NCBI GenBank assembly: GCA_029339505.1
Contig: JAQISU010000179.1
Coordinates: 16,864,001 to 16,928,000, forward strand
DNA from: Unio delphinus
Taxonomy: Eukaryota > Mollusca > Bivalvia > Unionida > Unionidae
DNA length: 64,000 bases
Direction: 5' to 3'
Under the pieces are notes generated by a model. It worked only from the letters and a program-made list of their open reading frames with translations. It was not told the origin of the DNA and did no database searches. Position numbers and translations under genes: made by a program. Every line of letters starts with the position of its first letter. The first letter of the stretch is position 1. Of this stretch, positions 21,857-30,501 are shown piece after piece.

Positions 21857-22347
21857 TAGACATAACTAAATTGAACTTTTTGTGCCGTCTTTTTTGAAAT
21901 AGCCGTTTTGGTTATCCCCTCTGCAACGAATCGTACTGAAGTTCTACAAATATTGAAATACTTGCCGGCTTCATATAATGATTGAAATATTTTCTCTTCG
22001 TTAGTTGTTGTATTCAAAGATTTCATTGGTCTCGCTTTATTTGAACAAGTGCCATTCCTTCCTCGTTTGATATTCTCACCTTGTGTGATAGCTTGCAGAT
22101 TGGATAAAGAATTGTTCCTTGGATTAGAATCAATGTGATCAATAATAAAACCATCTTTGATCAATCCATTAAAACATTCAAATACGAAACGATGATTGCG
22201 AAATGTCTTCCTTCCAACATTAAACACCAAATACCCCATACCATTATCCCACCCAATTGGGTTCTTCAGTCTACAGTTTCTGACAGTACCATCACTAGAT
22301 GCTTCGTAATTTTTAATCACTGGGTGTAGTCTGAATTCTTGGGTCAT
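21856..22347 (-). CDS. Homing-type HNH endonuclease-like protein
   Basis: A 163-residue protein with the order NUMOD4-like N-terminus (NYEASSDGTVRN), a GYLVFNVGRKTFRNHRFVFE segment, the HNH core IDHIDSNPRNNSLSNLQ with its downstream Asn and EN residues, and a C-terminal NUMOD1-like helix-turn-helix (SLYEAGKYFNICRTSVRFVAEG). Such proteins cleave DNA in homing endonucleases and are common free-standing genes in large DNA viruses. GTATATAATG is the start context. Copy 2 is intact with 159 residues, which argues for a function rather than passive decay. It is divergent from the polymerase gene by 96 bp. Confidence 0.8.
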   Translation of the reverse strand: MTQEFRLHPVIKNYEASSDGTVRNCRLKNPIGWDNGMGYLVFNVGRKTFRNHRFVFECFNGLIKDGFIIDHIDSNPRNNSLSNLQAITQGENIKRGRNGTCSNKARPMKSLNTTTNEEKIFQSLYEAGKYFNICRTSVRFVAEGITKTAISKKTAQKVQFSYV

Positions 22348-22443
22348 TATATACTACACTATTGTCTAATTCAATGACTGACCCATTTTGCAGTGATTGA
22401 TTATACATAAATCTTTCATTTAGACACCTGTTTTATATATAGC

Positions 22444-25400
22444 ATGAAAGAGTTCAAGAGATTGACTTCGAAAAATGCTAAATTCAATGCTGATAGAGAG
22501 TTCAAGAGATTATTGAAAATCAATCCTAGATTTAATCTCGATAGACCCAAAAAACGTGTAGTAAACAGAAACAAATGTCAAAGAGACGGAAACATGAAAG
22601 AGTTTAAGAGATTATTAAAAATCAATCCTAGATTTAATCTCGATAGACCCAAAAAACGTCCAATAGACGGAAACAAACGTAACAAACGTCCAAGAGACGG
22701 AAACATGAAAGAGTTTAAGAGATTATTAAAAATCAATCCTAAATTTAATATCGATAGACCCAAAAAGCGTAACAAACGCACAATAGACGGAAACATGAAA
22801 GAGTTTAAGAGATTATTAAAAATCAATCCTAGATTTAATCGCGATAGACCCAAAAAACGTAACAAACGTCCAAGAGACGGAAACATGAGATCATCATGGA
22901 AGGATGCTCAATTCAATCTTGATATAGTTTCTAATACACCCAAGAATAAAATTCTTGATAAACCCATCAGAGACTGTTTTAATGAATTCAAGCGTGATGG
23001 AGCATCTTATTGTTGGTCAACATTTCGAATTGATGGTGTTGTTGACGCTACCATGAATGATGAAAAGGCAGCAGTGATCATTTCACGTATTGGGGAAAAA
23101 AGTCATTTTTTCCGAATCAAATTCGTTATCCGTGAAGATGGCAAATGGATTATTAAGGATAAATTTGAACCCATTCTCAGGGGCAAAAAAACTGTCACCG
23201 TGAATCAGGATTCCAAACCGGGAATTTTGACTGGAATTGATAAACCCTACTACGAAAGATCTTATCCTGTCACAGCAGTTGTTTACGGGATCTATCCGCT
23301 CAATGAAAAACCTGATATTTCAAAACTAGCACCCATGAAATATTCGACAGGGCTCAATTGTGTAGCAGAACGAATAATAGAACACTTCACAAATGCATCC
23401 CGGGGGAATAAACTCACTGATCTAAGACGAAAAAAAATAACCGAGTGGGAGTTCACGGTAAAAGAGCATGGGGCAACAATTCAGGATATAACTAAATTAG
23501 AAAAATCATTAAGATTTCCAATATCGGTAAGAACAATCACCGGAGAAGTATTATACGAATCGAAATATAAATCACAGGGGGCTCCCATTGAAATTATTGA
23601 TCATAACGCGCACGCGTGGTCATCTGCAGTAACAATATTTCCACGGGATAGAACCGTAAAATATCTATCCCAAACCGAAGAGTTTTTTTCAGAGCAGAAA
23701 TTATTTGATGCTATTTACCATTTGAGTAAAAACGATCCTGTGTCAGCGTGGCTATTTCATAGTAATTCAGACGAGGAATGCAGATTTGATCAGTTTGTAA
23801 GGCCTAACGGAGAATTATACCGTACTGAAGAACTGCAGAATCAAATGAAACAACTAGCTAGTGAGTTTTCTGAGGACGGAGAAGAAGACGATCAATTATT
23901 AGCAAACTGTTTTACAGTACCATCCATTGCAGCACATTTTGCTAGAAAGAAAAACGCGTGGAAACCAACACGAAGTGAGTTTTTATCAGATGTCAAATTG
24001 TCCTGTCTTGAATACGGCCACGGCGGATTATGGAACACAAAATACACCGCTGATACCGTTATTTCCGTTGATATGATTGCGTGTTATCCAGGAAGTTTTC
24101 TTGGGTATGGAGAATGCGAGAAATATTTCAAACGATTTGGACACCCTACACACGAAATGACCCGTGTTGCTATTAATGGACCACTTCCTGATTTTGATTT
24201 AACCGGATTCGCTTGTGTGGTATCATTTGAAATGGCTGAAGGACTTCATCCGTGTAGTTATCTTTGGATTGGTAAACACATGTCTGAAAAACACTGGATG
24301 CCAATAGTGCTATTGAGATATATGCTTGATTGTAAAATGTTAAAATCATTAATTGTCAGTGAAGCAGTTATATCCTATCGGGCACAGAAATCAGTCTGGT
24401 TACCCCAACCTGATCTAGAAAAAATAATTAGCGAAGAGCGAAAACTGTTTCCTGATTTTAATGAACAACAAATCATGGATTGGTCCAGACAGTTATTTGA
24501 AATCAGAAACAATGAAGCAAAAAATCTTGGACGAAGAATAATCGGTAAATTTACCCAAGGTGGCAAAGATGATAATACGAAATATTCTTCACGATTGATT
24601 ATAGACAACGCTGAATACGATTTTGTAATGGCGGATTTAACGAATAAGGGCCTATATGTCAATCGTAAGGACGCATTTATGTCCGATGGAACTAAATTGG
24701 GTACAATTGTTACCTACAATGATGGATACCATCCGCAGTACACACATTTGAGAGCTTCTATGCTCGGTTATGCTTCTATCAATCTGTTTTCAATGATCAA
24801 TAGATTTCCTACCACCGCAGTTAGAGTTGCTACTGATTCATTTTACATAAATAGCAAAATGGCTGATTTTAAGGCTACTGGCAACGAGAAATGGGGATCA
24901 TGGAGAATTAAGAAAGAAATGATTCATGATTATATTCAATCAGCAGATGTTACCATTGAAAATAATTACTTAGAAAGCAATCAGTGTTCAGAATTTTCTA
25001 ATGCACCACCGATTTCTGATCCAATATGCCTGTATAAAACAGTTTATTTAAACGGCTGTGGTGGGTCAGGAAAAACAACCCGGGCAATTGAGTTATTTCG
25101 TCGTGGAAACGCTAGCGTTTCTAACATGATTGTGCTAACACCAACTCATAGGCTTGCAAGAGAAATGATACAGAGAGGGGTAAATGCTTGCACTTATCAC
25201 AGCTTTTTCCGATGGAAGGGAGATAAATGGACTCCTGAGCGCATGGGAGAGAAATTTATTCTTGAAATTATCATTTGGGATGAAATAGACACAGTGTCCG
25301 AAGATGTCTTAAAAATATTTCTTGAGTGGTTGTTATTAAAAAATACAAAAGTCGTCATGTGCGGTGATCACGGCCAACCACCACCATTTGTCGGTGCATC

Positions 25401-26121
25401 TCCCCATGAATGGCTAAAGGGTTTTGTAGACTATTATGAAGAAATTGATACCGATCATAGATCACTTGATAATGAATTAAAAGAATTAAAGAAACTAATT
25501 AGATTACAACCGGATAGAATCCAGTGTGAAATAACCCGTGAAATAATTTCGGAAACTCCCATGAATGATTTCTGGGAAATGTGGAGACCAAATGATTTAA
25601 TCATTGCAAGTAGAAAAATAGTCAGGGACACACTTCAGATGAAGTTATTTGAATTGCATAAACAAAAATTTGCAACACTTCCAGTGCCTCTTTGTTATAG
25701 GCCATCGGATACGCGAAAACAGAACATCGAAGTTGATATTCCAGGACAAAGTGAAAAACAGAATTTAGTATTAAATGATATTGTGCTGGTTGATATCAAT
25801 GTTGTTGAAGATGCATTGCGTGCTAATAAATCCCCGTGGACGCTAGGTTATGCAGCGACGATACATTCTTCACAGGGATTGACTATATCGGATACAACTC
25901 TTTGGATGGTAGATAATCGCATAGAATGGTCGAATTTAGTCTATCTCGCAGTGTCTAGAGTACGAAAAATAAATCAACTTCGAAGAATTGTCCTGACAGA
26001 GTCAGGCGATGATGAAATCATTGGTGGCGATAATGAAATCATTGGCGATGATAATGATATTATTGATAAAAAAACTCTCCGGTTACAAACAACAGGACAA
26101 AAAAAAACAACGAGAATTTGA
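22444..26121 (+). CDS. Family B DNA polymerase fused to an SF1 helicase
   Basis: A 1225-residue protein. Residues 1-147 hold five basic repeats with the core EFKRLLKINPRFNLDRPKK. Polymerase motif A is VDMIACYPG (Asp543), motif B RRIIGKFTQGG (about 697-706) and motif C VATDSFY (Asp798; the first Asp of the usual DTDS is Ala). The helicase follows: Walker A GCGGSGKTT (Lys877), an IIIWDEID Walker B (Asp946/Glu947), CGDHGQPPP motif III and a C-terminal YLAVSRV motif VI. The 3'-5' exonuclease motifs were not located with confidence. It probably replicates the linear element by protein priming, with the helicase opening the duplex. The ATG is preceded by TTTTATATATAGC. A single-chain replicase of this kind is unusual for Polintons, whose polymerase normally stands alone. 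Confidence 0.88.
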   Translation: MKEFKRLTSKNAKFNADREFKRLLKINPRFNLDRPKKRVVNRNKCQRDGNMKEFKRLLKINPRFNLDRPKKRPIDGNKRNKRPRDGNMKEFKRLLKINPKFNIDRPKKRNKRTIDGNMKEFKRLLKINPRFNRDRPKKRNKRPRDGNMRSSWKDAQFNLDIVSNTPKNKILDKPIRDCFNEFKRDGASYCWSTFRIDGVVDATMNDEKAAVIISRIGEKSHFFRIKFVIREDGKWIIKDKFEPILRGKKTVTVNQDSKPGILTGIDKPYYERSYPVTAVVYGIYPLNEKPDISKLAPMKYSTGLNCVAERIIEHFTNASRGNKLTDLRRKKITEWEFTVKEHGATIQDITKLEKSLRFPISVRTITGEVLYESKYKSQGAPIEIIDHNAHAWSSAVTIFPRDRTVKYLSQTEEFFSEQKLFDAIYHLSKNDPVSAWLFHSNSDEECRFDQFVRPNGELYRTEELQNQMKQLASEFSEDGEEDDQLLANCFTVPSIAAHFARKKNAWKPTRSEFLSDVKLSCLEYGHGGLWNTKYTADTVISVDMIACYPGSFLGYGECEKYFKRFGHPTHEMTRVAINGPLPDFDLTGFACVVSFEMAEGLHPCSYLWIGKHMSEKHWMPIVLLRYMLDCKMLKSLIVSEAVISYRAQKSVWLPQPDLEKIISEERKLFPDFNEQQIMDWSRQLFEIRNNEAKNLGRRIIGKFTQGGKDDNTKYSSRLIIDNAEYDFVMADLTNKGLYVNRKDAFMSDGTKLGTIVTYNDGYHPQYTHLRASMLGYASINLFSMINRFPTTAVRVATDSFYINSKMADFKATGNEKWGSWRIKKEMIHDYIQSADVTIENNYLESNQCSEFSNAPPISDPICLYKTVYLNGCGGSGKTTRAIELFRRGNASVSNMIVLTPTHRLAREMIQRGVNACTYHSFFRWKGDKWTPERMGEKFILEIIIWDEIDTVSEDVLKIFLEWLLLKNTKVVMCGDHGQPPPFVGASPHEWLKGFVDYYEEIDTDHRSLDNELKELKKLIRLQPDRIQCEITREIISETPMNDFWEMWRPNDLIIASRKIVRDTLQMKLFELHKQKFATLPVPLCYRPSDTRKQNIEVDIPGQSEKQNLVLNDIVLVDINVVEDALRANKSPWTLGYAATIHSSQGLTISDTTLWMVDNRIEWSNLVYLAVSRVRKINQLRRIVLTESGDDEIIGGDNEIIGDDNDIIDKKTLRLQTTGQKKTTRI

Positions 26122-26323
26122 TATTGATGCTGAATTAATAATCACTTTGAAGAAACAACAGAATAATCACTGCGCGAGTTGCAATTGTATAATGCGTTGG
26201 CAGTATTCGGATAAGGATCCTCGCCAATTCACCGTAGACAGAAAAAATAACAATCTCGGTCATGTCAGAAATAATGTGATGTTGACTTGTCTTGAGTGCA
26301 ATAGACGCAAGGGTGCTAGTTAA
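26009..26323 (+). CDS. HNH nuclease module in the +1 frame of the polymerase tail
   Basis: The last 60 residues form a compact HNH fold: CASCNCIMRW, then QFTVDRKNNNLGHVRNNVMLTC and LECNRRKG, with four Cys for zinc and the D-R...GH...N core. The frame overlaps the polymerase end by 113 bp and lies +1 relative to it; an A9 tract sits at the junction. The Met at 26009 may be fortuitous. Comparison with copy 2 suggests the module was the C-terminus of the polymerase-helicase chain (see findings). Its 3' end overlaps the convergent integrase gene by 8 bp. Confidence 0.7.
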   Translation: MMKSLVAIMKSLAMIMILLIKKLSGYKQQDKKKQREFDIDAELIITLKKQQNNHCASCNCIMRWQYSDKDPRQFTVDRKNNNLGHVRNNVMLTCLECNRRKGAS

Positions 26324-27278
26324 GACCATGGGGTGGCAATTGAGTATCGTCAGGAATTACTTGTAGTTGTTGTCTAGTAAACCCACGCTGAGGGGCAGTT
26401 GAATCCAGTTTATAGATTGGAGGTCTACCCGTAGATCGTGTTATACTAGATATCTTATGCGTAGTGACACTCCAAATAGGATCAGTAGCCCTTTTTCTAT
26501 CCCCTTCTAGCTCTCCTGGTTCGTATAAGTACCTCACAATGACATTACTACCAAGAATTGGTTGGGAAACGCTAGCGTTTCTAGGGAAATATTTTTGTGG
26601 TTTTTCAGGTATCGACTTCTTTTTAATCGCGTTGATAGGTTTCATGTTGATGGTTCTAGTAATCTCGTTATTCAGTGCGGTAACTACACCTGGTAATCTC
26701 TTAACCCATTCACGGGATCTTTTTTCTTGGATGAATTCTTTTGCATATTGATATCCAAATAACCGCTCAGCAAGGGTTTTATTAAACCGTTCTACAATGG
26801 CCTGATCACGATGCAGTGCAGTATGCCCTCGTCTGATAGCGACATTGTGATATTTCATTGTAGATAACACTGCACCCTGAAATTCCTTGCCCGGGTCAAC
26901 TTGTAACAGATTTGGCCAGTGCAGAGGACCTCGTCGATAAATCCTTTCAAATGCAGAAGCGACTTCAGTGGCCGATTTTGTTTTTAACGGTTCTGCTTCT
27001 TTGTATCGACTTGCAATATCAACTACAGTTAACGCATATTTGTAACCACGATCATGTGGCAGAAATAATAGATCAGCCTGATGAACTTCATTGGGTCCGG
27101 TTACATCAAAATGCGAGAATTGAATTTGTTTAGGCGGTGGTAGATAAATTTGCCATAGTGCCTGTTTGGATAACCAATGAGCCGCAGTGGTTTTTTTCAC
27201 TTTTGCGGCGGTAGCGAGTTTACTGATTGCAGCGTTACCCTTCCAGTATCCTCTTGGGGAATAGTAAATAGATTCCAT
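26316..27278 (-). CDS. Retroviral-type (rve) integrase of Polinton kind
   Basis: The likely start is the Met in AACATGGAATC at 27278 (MESIYYSPRGYWKG); an upstream Met at 27299 overlaps the PLA2 end. The catalytic triad is visible: Asp in HQADLLFLP, Asp in LQVDPGKEF and Glu in QAIVERFNKT, with 34 residues between the last two (DD34E). The C-terminal part (NVIVRYLYEPGELEG... WSVTTHKIS) looks like an SH3-type DNA-binding domain. The enzyme would join the AGC ends to target DNA, giving the 5-bp duplications seen. A palindromic insertion (RNASVS) sits in the linker of this copy only. Confidence 0.92.
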   Translation of the reverse strand: MESIYYSPRGYWKGNAAISKLATAAKVKKTTAAHWLSKQALWQIYLPPPKQIQFSHFDVTGPNEVHQADLLFLPHDRGYKYALTVVDIASRYKEAEPLKTKSATEVASAFERIYRRGPLHWPNLLQVDPGKEFQGAVLSTMKYHNVAIRRGHTALHRDQAIVERFNKTLAERLFGYQYAKEFIQEKRSREWVKRLPGVVTALNNEITRTINMKPINAIKKKSIPEKPQKYFPRNASVSQPILGSNVIVRYLYEPGELEGDRKRATDPIWSVTTHKISSITRSTGRPPIYKLDSTAPQRGFTRQQLQVIPDDTQLPPHGLN

Positions 27279-27285
27279 GTTGCTA

Positions 27286-27654
27286 TTAATTACCAGCACC
27301 TAACATCAATTTACTTTTCATAGCCGATTTTATCAAAAAGGAGGCCAATTTTTCTTTGAAGGATTTATCAGGAATGGCATTCAACGCATGAATTAATTTC
27401 ACATCTGCTAGATGCCTGTGTTGCAAATTGCTGCTTTTATAAGCAACATCATGAAGGTGACAGGCCTTATCAATAGCGTTTATTGGTTCCTCACCGGGTC
27501 GGGGCTGATTTTGATCATTGAGTCTGATATCAAGTCTTGTTCCCGGTCCACAATAACTATACCCTGGAAGGTGTTTTTCTCCGGGGTATTTTGCCCATGG
27601 GGTTCCAGGGAGTTTTGCTAATTTGGCAGCGATATCACCTCCTCGTTTTTTTTT
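27286..27654 (-). CDS. Phospholipase A2-like domain, -1 frame product
   Basis: The frame reads through a Lys tract into a PLA2 core like that of parvovirus VP1: the calcium-loop motif YCGPGT followed by Asp, and the catalytic CHLHDVAY (His-Asp pair), then helical DVKLIHALN and a C-terminal LIKSAMKSKLM. There is no in-frame ATG before the catalytic site and a TAA lies just eight codons above the A tract. Expression therefore seems to depend on the zinc-ribbon frame upstream. In parvoviruses this domain breaches endosomal membrane during entry; the same role is inferred here. The gene ends 8 bp before the integrase start. Confidence 0.85.
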   Translation of the reverse strand, partial: KKKRGGDIAAKLAKLPGTPWAKYPGEKHLPGYSYCGPGTRLDIRLNDQNQPRPGEEPINAIDKACHLHDVAYKSSNLQHRHLADVKLIHALNAIPDKSFKEKLASFLIKSAMKSKLMLGAGN

Positions 27655-27815
27655 AAAGGTTCCTTGGGTTCCTTGGGTTTAGAAACAAATCTAAATTTCT
27701 TTGTACTACACTGTACGCATTTACCAGAAAGAGCTGATCGGTTATTTTTAGTTGTAATCGTCGTCAAGTCATCTGTGCCAGTACGCGCCTTACACTTCAC
27801 GCAATATAGATCCAT
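27618..27815 (-). CDS. Zinc-ribbon protein upstream of the PLA2 frame
   Basis: A 65-residue frame. CVKC near the N-terminus and CVQC about 30 residues later make a four-cysteine ribbon (MDLYCVKCKARTG, SGKCVQCSTKKFRF), followed by a KEPKEP linker. I recall similar ribbons in large DNA viruses annotated as DUF5679, not checked. Codons 56-57 form the heptamer A AAA AAC, a classical -1 slippery site, with T TTA AAA just before. Without shifting the protein stops 8 codons later. The start lies 5 bp from the divergent ATPase start. Confidence 0.8.
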   Translation of the reverse strand: MDLYCVKCKARTGTDDLTTITTKNNRSALSGKCVQCSTKKFRFVSKPKEPKEPLKKNEEVISLPN

Positions 27816-27820
27816 AATTT

Positions 27821-28492
27821 ATGTATAGAGATATGAATATAATTGATTTTTCAGCGACTAAAACAAGAGAACCAGTGAAGCATCATGCAGCGCTACCAAA
27901 CTCTATCCGCGCAATTATAATCGGGCCATCTGGATCCGGTAAAACGCAATTGTTGCTCAATTTAATAATGAGATGGATGAAGTGGGATAAGTTGTATTTA
28001 ATTGCCCCTAGCGTAGATGATCAACGATGCTATGAAGTGCTAAAAGATTTTAATGAAAACGCTTCAGAGATTGCCGGCGAGGATGTTATTGAATTTATAA
28101 CCGATATTGACGAGGCGCCATCCGTGAATGACCTCGATGGAAGTATCAACAATTTAGTTGTATACGACGATGTCATGTTAGATAATCAAAAAAATCCTGC
28201 TAGAATATTTTCCAGAGGCAGGCATAAAAACACGGATGTGATCTATGTCACTCAACGCTACACTCAGATTCCAAAAGTGATTAGAGATAACTGTAATATG
28301 CTTGCTGTATTCAACGGCGTTGATACACATACGCTACGAAATATTTGGCAGACATGGTGTTCTGATATGGACTTCAATCAATTTAGAAATTTCTTTAGTC
28401 ATGCTCAGTCTGCCCCACACGGATTTGTAACAATAAATTTACATGACCCTCGAACACGATATCGTATCGGACTGGATCAAATATTCGGTTAA
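27821..28492 (+). CDS. A32-like (FtsK/HerA) genome-packaging ATPase
   Basis: A 223-residue protein with the small A32 layout: Walker A GPSGSGKT at residues 35-42, Walker B VVYDD at 113-117, then the sensor-like DVIYVTQRYTQIPKVIRDNCN segment. It would pump element DNA into capsids. The second Met (MNIIDFSATK) is an alternative start. The final 13 codons fall inside the right terminal repeat, so they are duplicated, out of gene context, at the left end of the element. The protein is intact in copy 2, where only a few residues change. Confidence 0.92.
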   Translation: MYRDMNIIDFSATKTREPVKHHAALPNSIRAIIIGPSGSGKTQLLLNLIMRWMKWDKLYLIAPSVDDQRCYEVLKDFNENASEIAGEDVIEFITDIDEAPSVNDLDGSINNLVVYDDVMLDNQKNPARIFSRGRHKNTDVIYVTQRYTQIPKVIRDNCNMLAVFNGVDTHTLRNIWQTWCSDMDFNQFRNFFSHAQSAPHGFVTINLHDPRTRYRIGLDQIFG

Positions 28493-28754
28493 CCCATAGC
28501 AGCAGAGAGGGTGAGTGATAACGATGTTGTAGTCCCTTTTTCCCAAAAAATGTAATAGTTGAAAAGTTTTTGATTTCATTAATTTCATTGATTTTTTCAT
28601 AATTTTTTTTTGGACCTAATCCATGAAACACACACATATTTGGGACCTGATGTCATTGACTTTGGGGTCTGATGTCATTGGTTTCATTGATTTTAAGCGT
28701 GATTTCAGTGAATACTTGTCTAAAAATGTTGTCTGATTCGCCCCTTCTGCTGCT
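28452..28754 (-). repeat. Right terminal inverted repeat, element 1
   Basis: The inverse of 13861-14163, ending ...CCCCTTCTGCTGCT, then the duplicated target GATAA at 28755-28759. Confidence 0.9.
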
Positions 28755-28802
28755 GATAACGTTATGTATAGTATTTAGGATATCGATATTGCTATGTCTA
28801 GT
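28755..28802. other. Host spacer between the two elements
   Basis: GATAA duplication, 38 bp of host DNA (TAGTATTTAGGATATCGATA and neighbours), then CTAGT duplication. The spacer is one more unit of the short host repeat that flanks both insertions. Confidence 0.8.
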
Positions 28803-29069
28803 AGCAGCAGAGAGGGTAAGCCGGACAACATTTTTAGACAAGTTTTCACTGAAATCAGGCTTAAAACAATGAAATCAGGCAAAAAAATCAATGATCAGGC
28901 AAAAAAATCAAGGAAATCAGGCAAAAAAATCAATGAAAAATCAATGAAATCAGGCAAAAAATAATAATGAAAAATCAATGAAATCAATGAAATCAAAAAA
29001 ATAACTAAGCCTCCATTCGTCTTCAACCGAATATTTGATCCAGTCCGATACGATATCGTGTTCGAGGGT
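28803..29069 (+). repeat. Left terminal inverted repeat, element 2
   Basis: Matches the reverse complement of 43667-43933 with about two or three differences. It contains short tandem blocks of ATCAGGCAAAAAA and AATCAATGAA. Only the outer 70 bp and the inner ATPase-derived 45 bp resemble the terminal repeat of element 1. Confidence 0.9.
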
Positions 29070-29129
29070 AATGTAAATCACTACGACGAAAATCCCCTTA
29101 GGATGAAAGTCTTTACGACGAAAATCCTT

Positions 29130-30501
29130 TCAGGATTTCACAAATAGACTAATTTGTAAAACCTCCTCTTGTAAATCAATCAGATTATTAGACTGGTCAG
29201 TGAGTTTGAAATTAATTCTGGTTAATGAATTATTATGACATCGCATATAGACTGGATTCACCGGGGACTCAATTATTAAAAACCCTGGAGGAGCTATTGG
29301 TGCAAATGAATACAAAATATATCCCTGCTGAGCTTGATTTGATCGTTCTAAATTTATTTGATAGCTTCCTTCGATCACATCGCATACTAAATTGAGCGCA
29401 ATCACCGATGAAATATTCACATTGAACGGAGCGATATGCCTGCCACCACCGTCTGGGTCATTATTGTGTGTCAGGATTTTTATTTCCCCTGATGCTGTTT
29501 TTTTCCACGTATCATGAATTATTTTAAAACCAACATCGATGGCATCATTGAGAAGTTTTTTTTAGTTTTGGTACGTTATATCCTGGTAGTTTGACTGTGG
29601 GAATATCTTTGACGGGGATGCTCTTGCCTTCTGCAAAAAATGTTCTTGTTTCAGGATAACTGTCATCCAATACCTCTTGAATAATTTTTGAATGAAATGT
29701 TTCCATATCGTCGATAATTTTATTGCATGTTTCTACGACGCTGATAAATTCATCTCGGGTGAGAGAGCCGGATTTAAGAGATATTAACAACAGTGAAAAA
29801 TCATTATTCATTGTTGTGAAATTTTCAGCGATTTTAATTTCGTTAGTAATAAGAAATTTCTTTTTTCTTTTTATATCGTCAAGGGGAGTAAAAAAATCTC
29901 TATTATTCGTGTGATCTTTATAACTCTTTACTGGATTATCAGGTTTTATTCTGTCGGTGATATAATCAGTTTTTTGTGGTTCTGGTAAATCAACGGGTTT
30001 CCCCCCTGGTGGTAATTCAGGCCATCCTAGTATGGTTCTAATAGAACTTTGATAGATATCTACGACATAACCCTCTGTGCTTATTTCAATGGCAGATGAT
30101 AGTGTTGGTTCATGAACTGTTATAGCTATTTTTGACTCTACTCCAGTAATCGATTTTATTCTACGCGCGAATTCATTATTGATTTGTTCGATTTGGTATG
30201 ATCCGGTTGGTATGGAAACAACATTCCAGTCTGGGGTACCGTCGGGTTTATTCTTATTTGCAAATACCAGGGAATTATTCGGTTGTTGACCACCAAATGA
30301 TTTTGACCTAATATTTGGCCAACTGTGATACACTCGTAATTTTGCTAGCGCTATCTCCTTCACTGGGACCGGAGAGGGGAAATTCACACTGAATTCTGGA
30401 TTCGTTGAGGTTATTGAGATCATGCTTGTTTGTACTGGGTTTGTGTTCTCCACTATTTGTTGAAGTAATTCCATCTGTGTTGTCATTGTTATTATACTCA
30501 T
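29130..30501 (-). pseudogene. Penton-like mCP, copy 2, frameshifted
   Basis: The N-terminal 318 codons (29545-30501) align with copy 1 until the PGYN region; a length change in the T tract near 29558-29567 then shifts the frame. The C-terminal jelly-roll strands stay readable in another frame (29130-29420, NISSVIALNLVCDV to LFVKS). The central domain (KPDNPVKSYKDHTNNRDFFTP) also differs from copy 1 by several substitutions. Confidence 0.8.

Larger units (their letters stand above)
13861..28754. mobile_element. Polinton/Maverick-like viral element, copy 1 (nearly intact)
   Basis: The element is bounded by 303-bp terminal inverted repeats starting AGCAGCAGAAGGGG and by a 5-bp direct repeat GATAA (13856-13860 and 28755-28759). 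It encodes a PolB-helicase, rve integrase, A32-like ATPase, adenain-type protease, double-jelly-roll MCP candidate and penton-like candidate, which is the hallmark Polinton/adintovirus set. A zinc ribbon-PLA2 and several virion-like proteins accompany them. All major frames are open; only the HNH tail of the polymerase lies out of frame. The SF1 helicase fusion, the AGC-type termini and the 5-bp rather than 6-bp duplication are atypical for textbook Polintons. Confidence 0.9.

Noticed and set aside
28395..28637. 80-residue minus-strand frame at the right end of element 1
   Set aside because: It runs through the inverted repeat and is the mirror of the frame at 13978-14220; no domain is seen.
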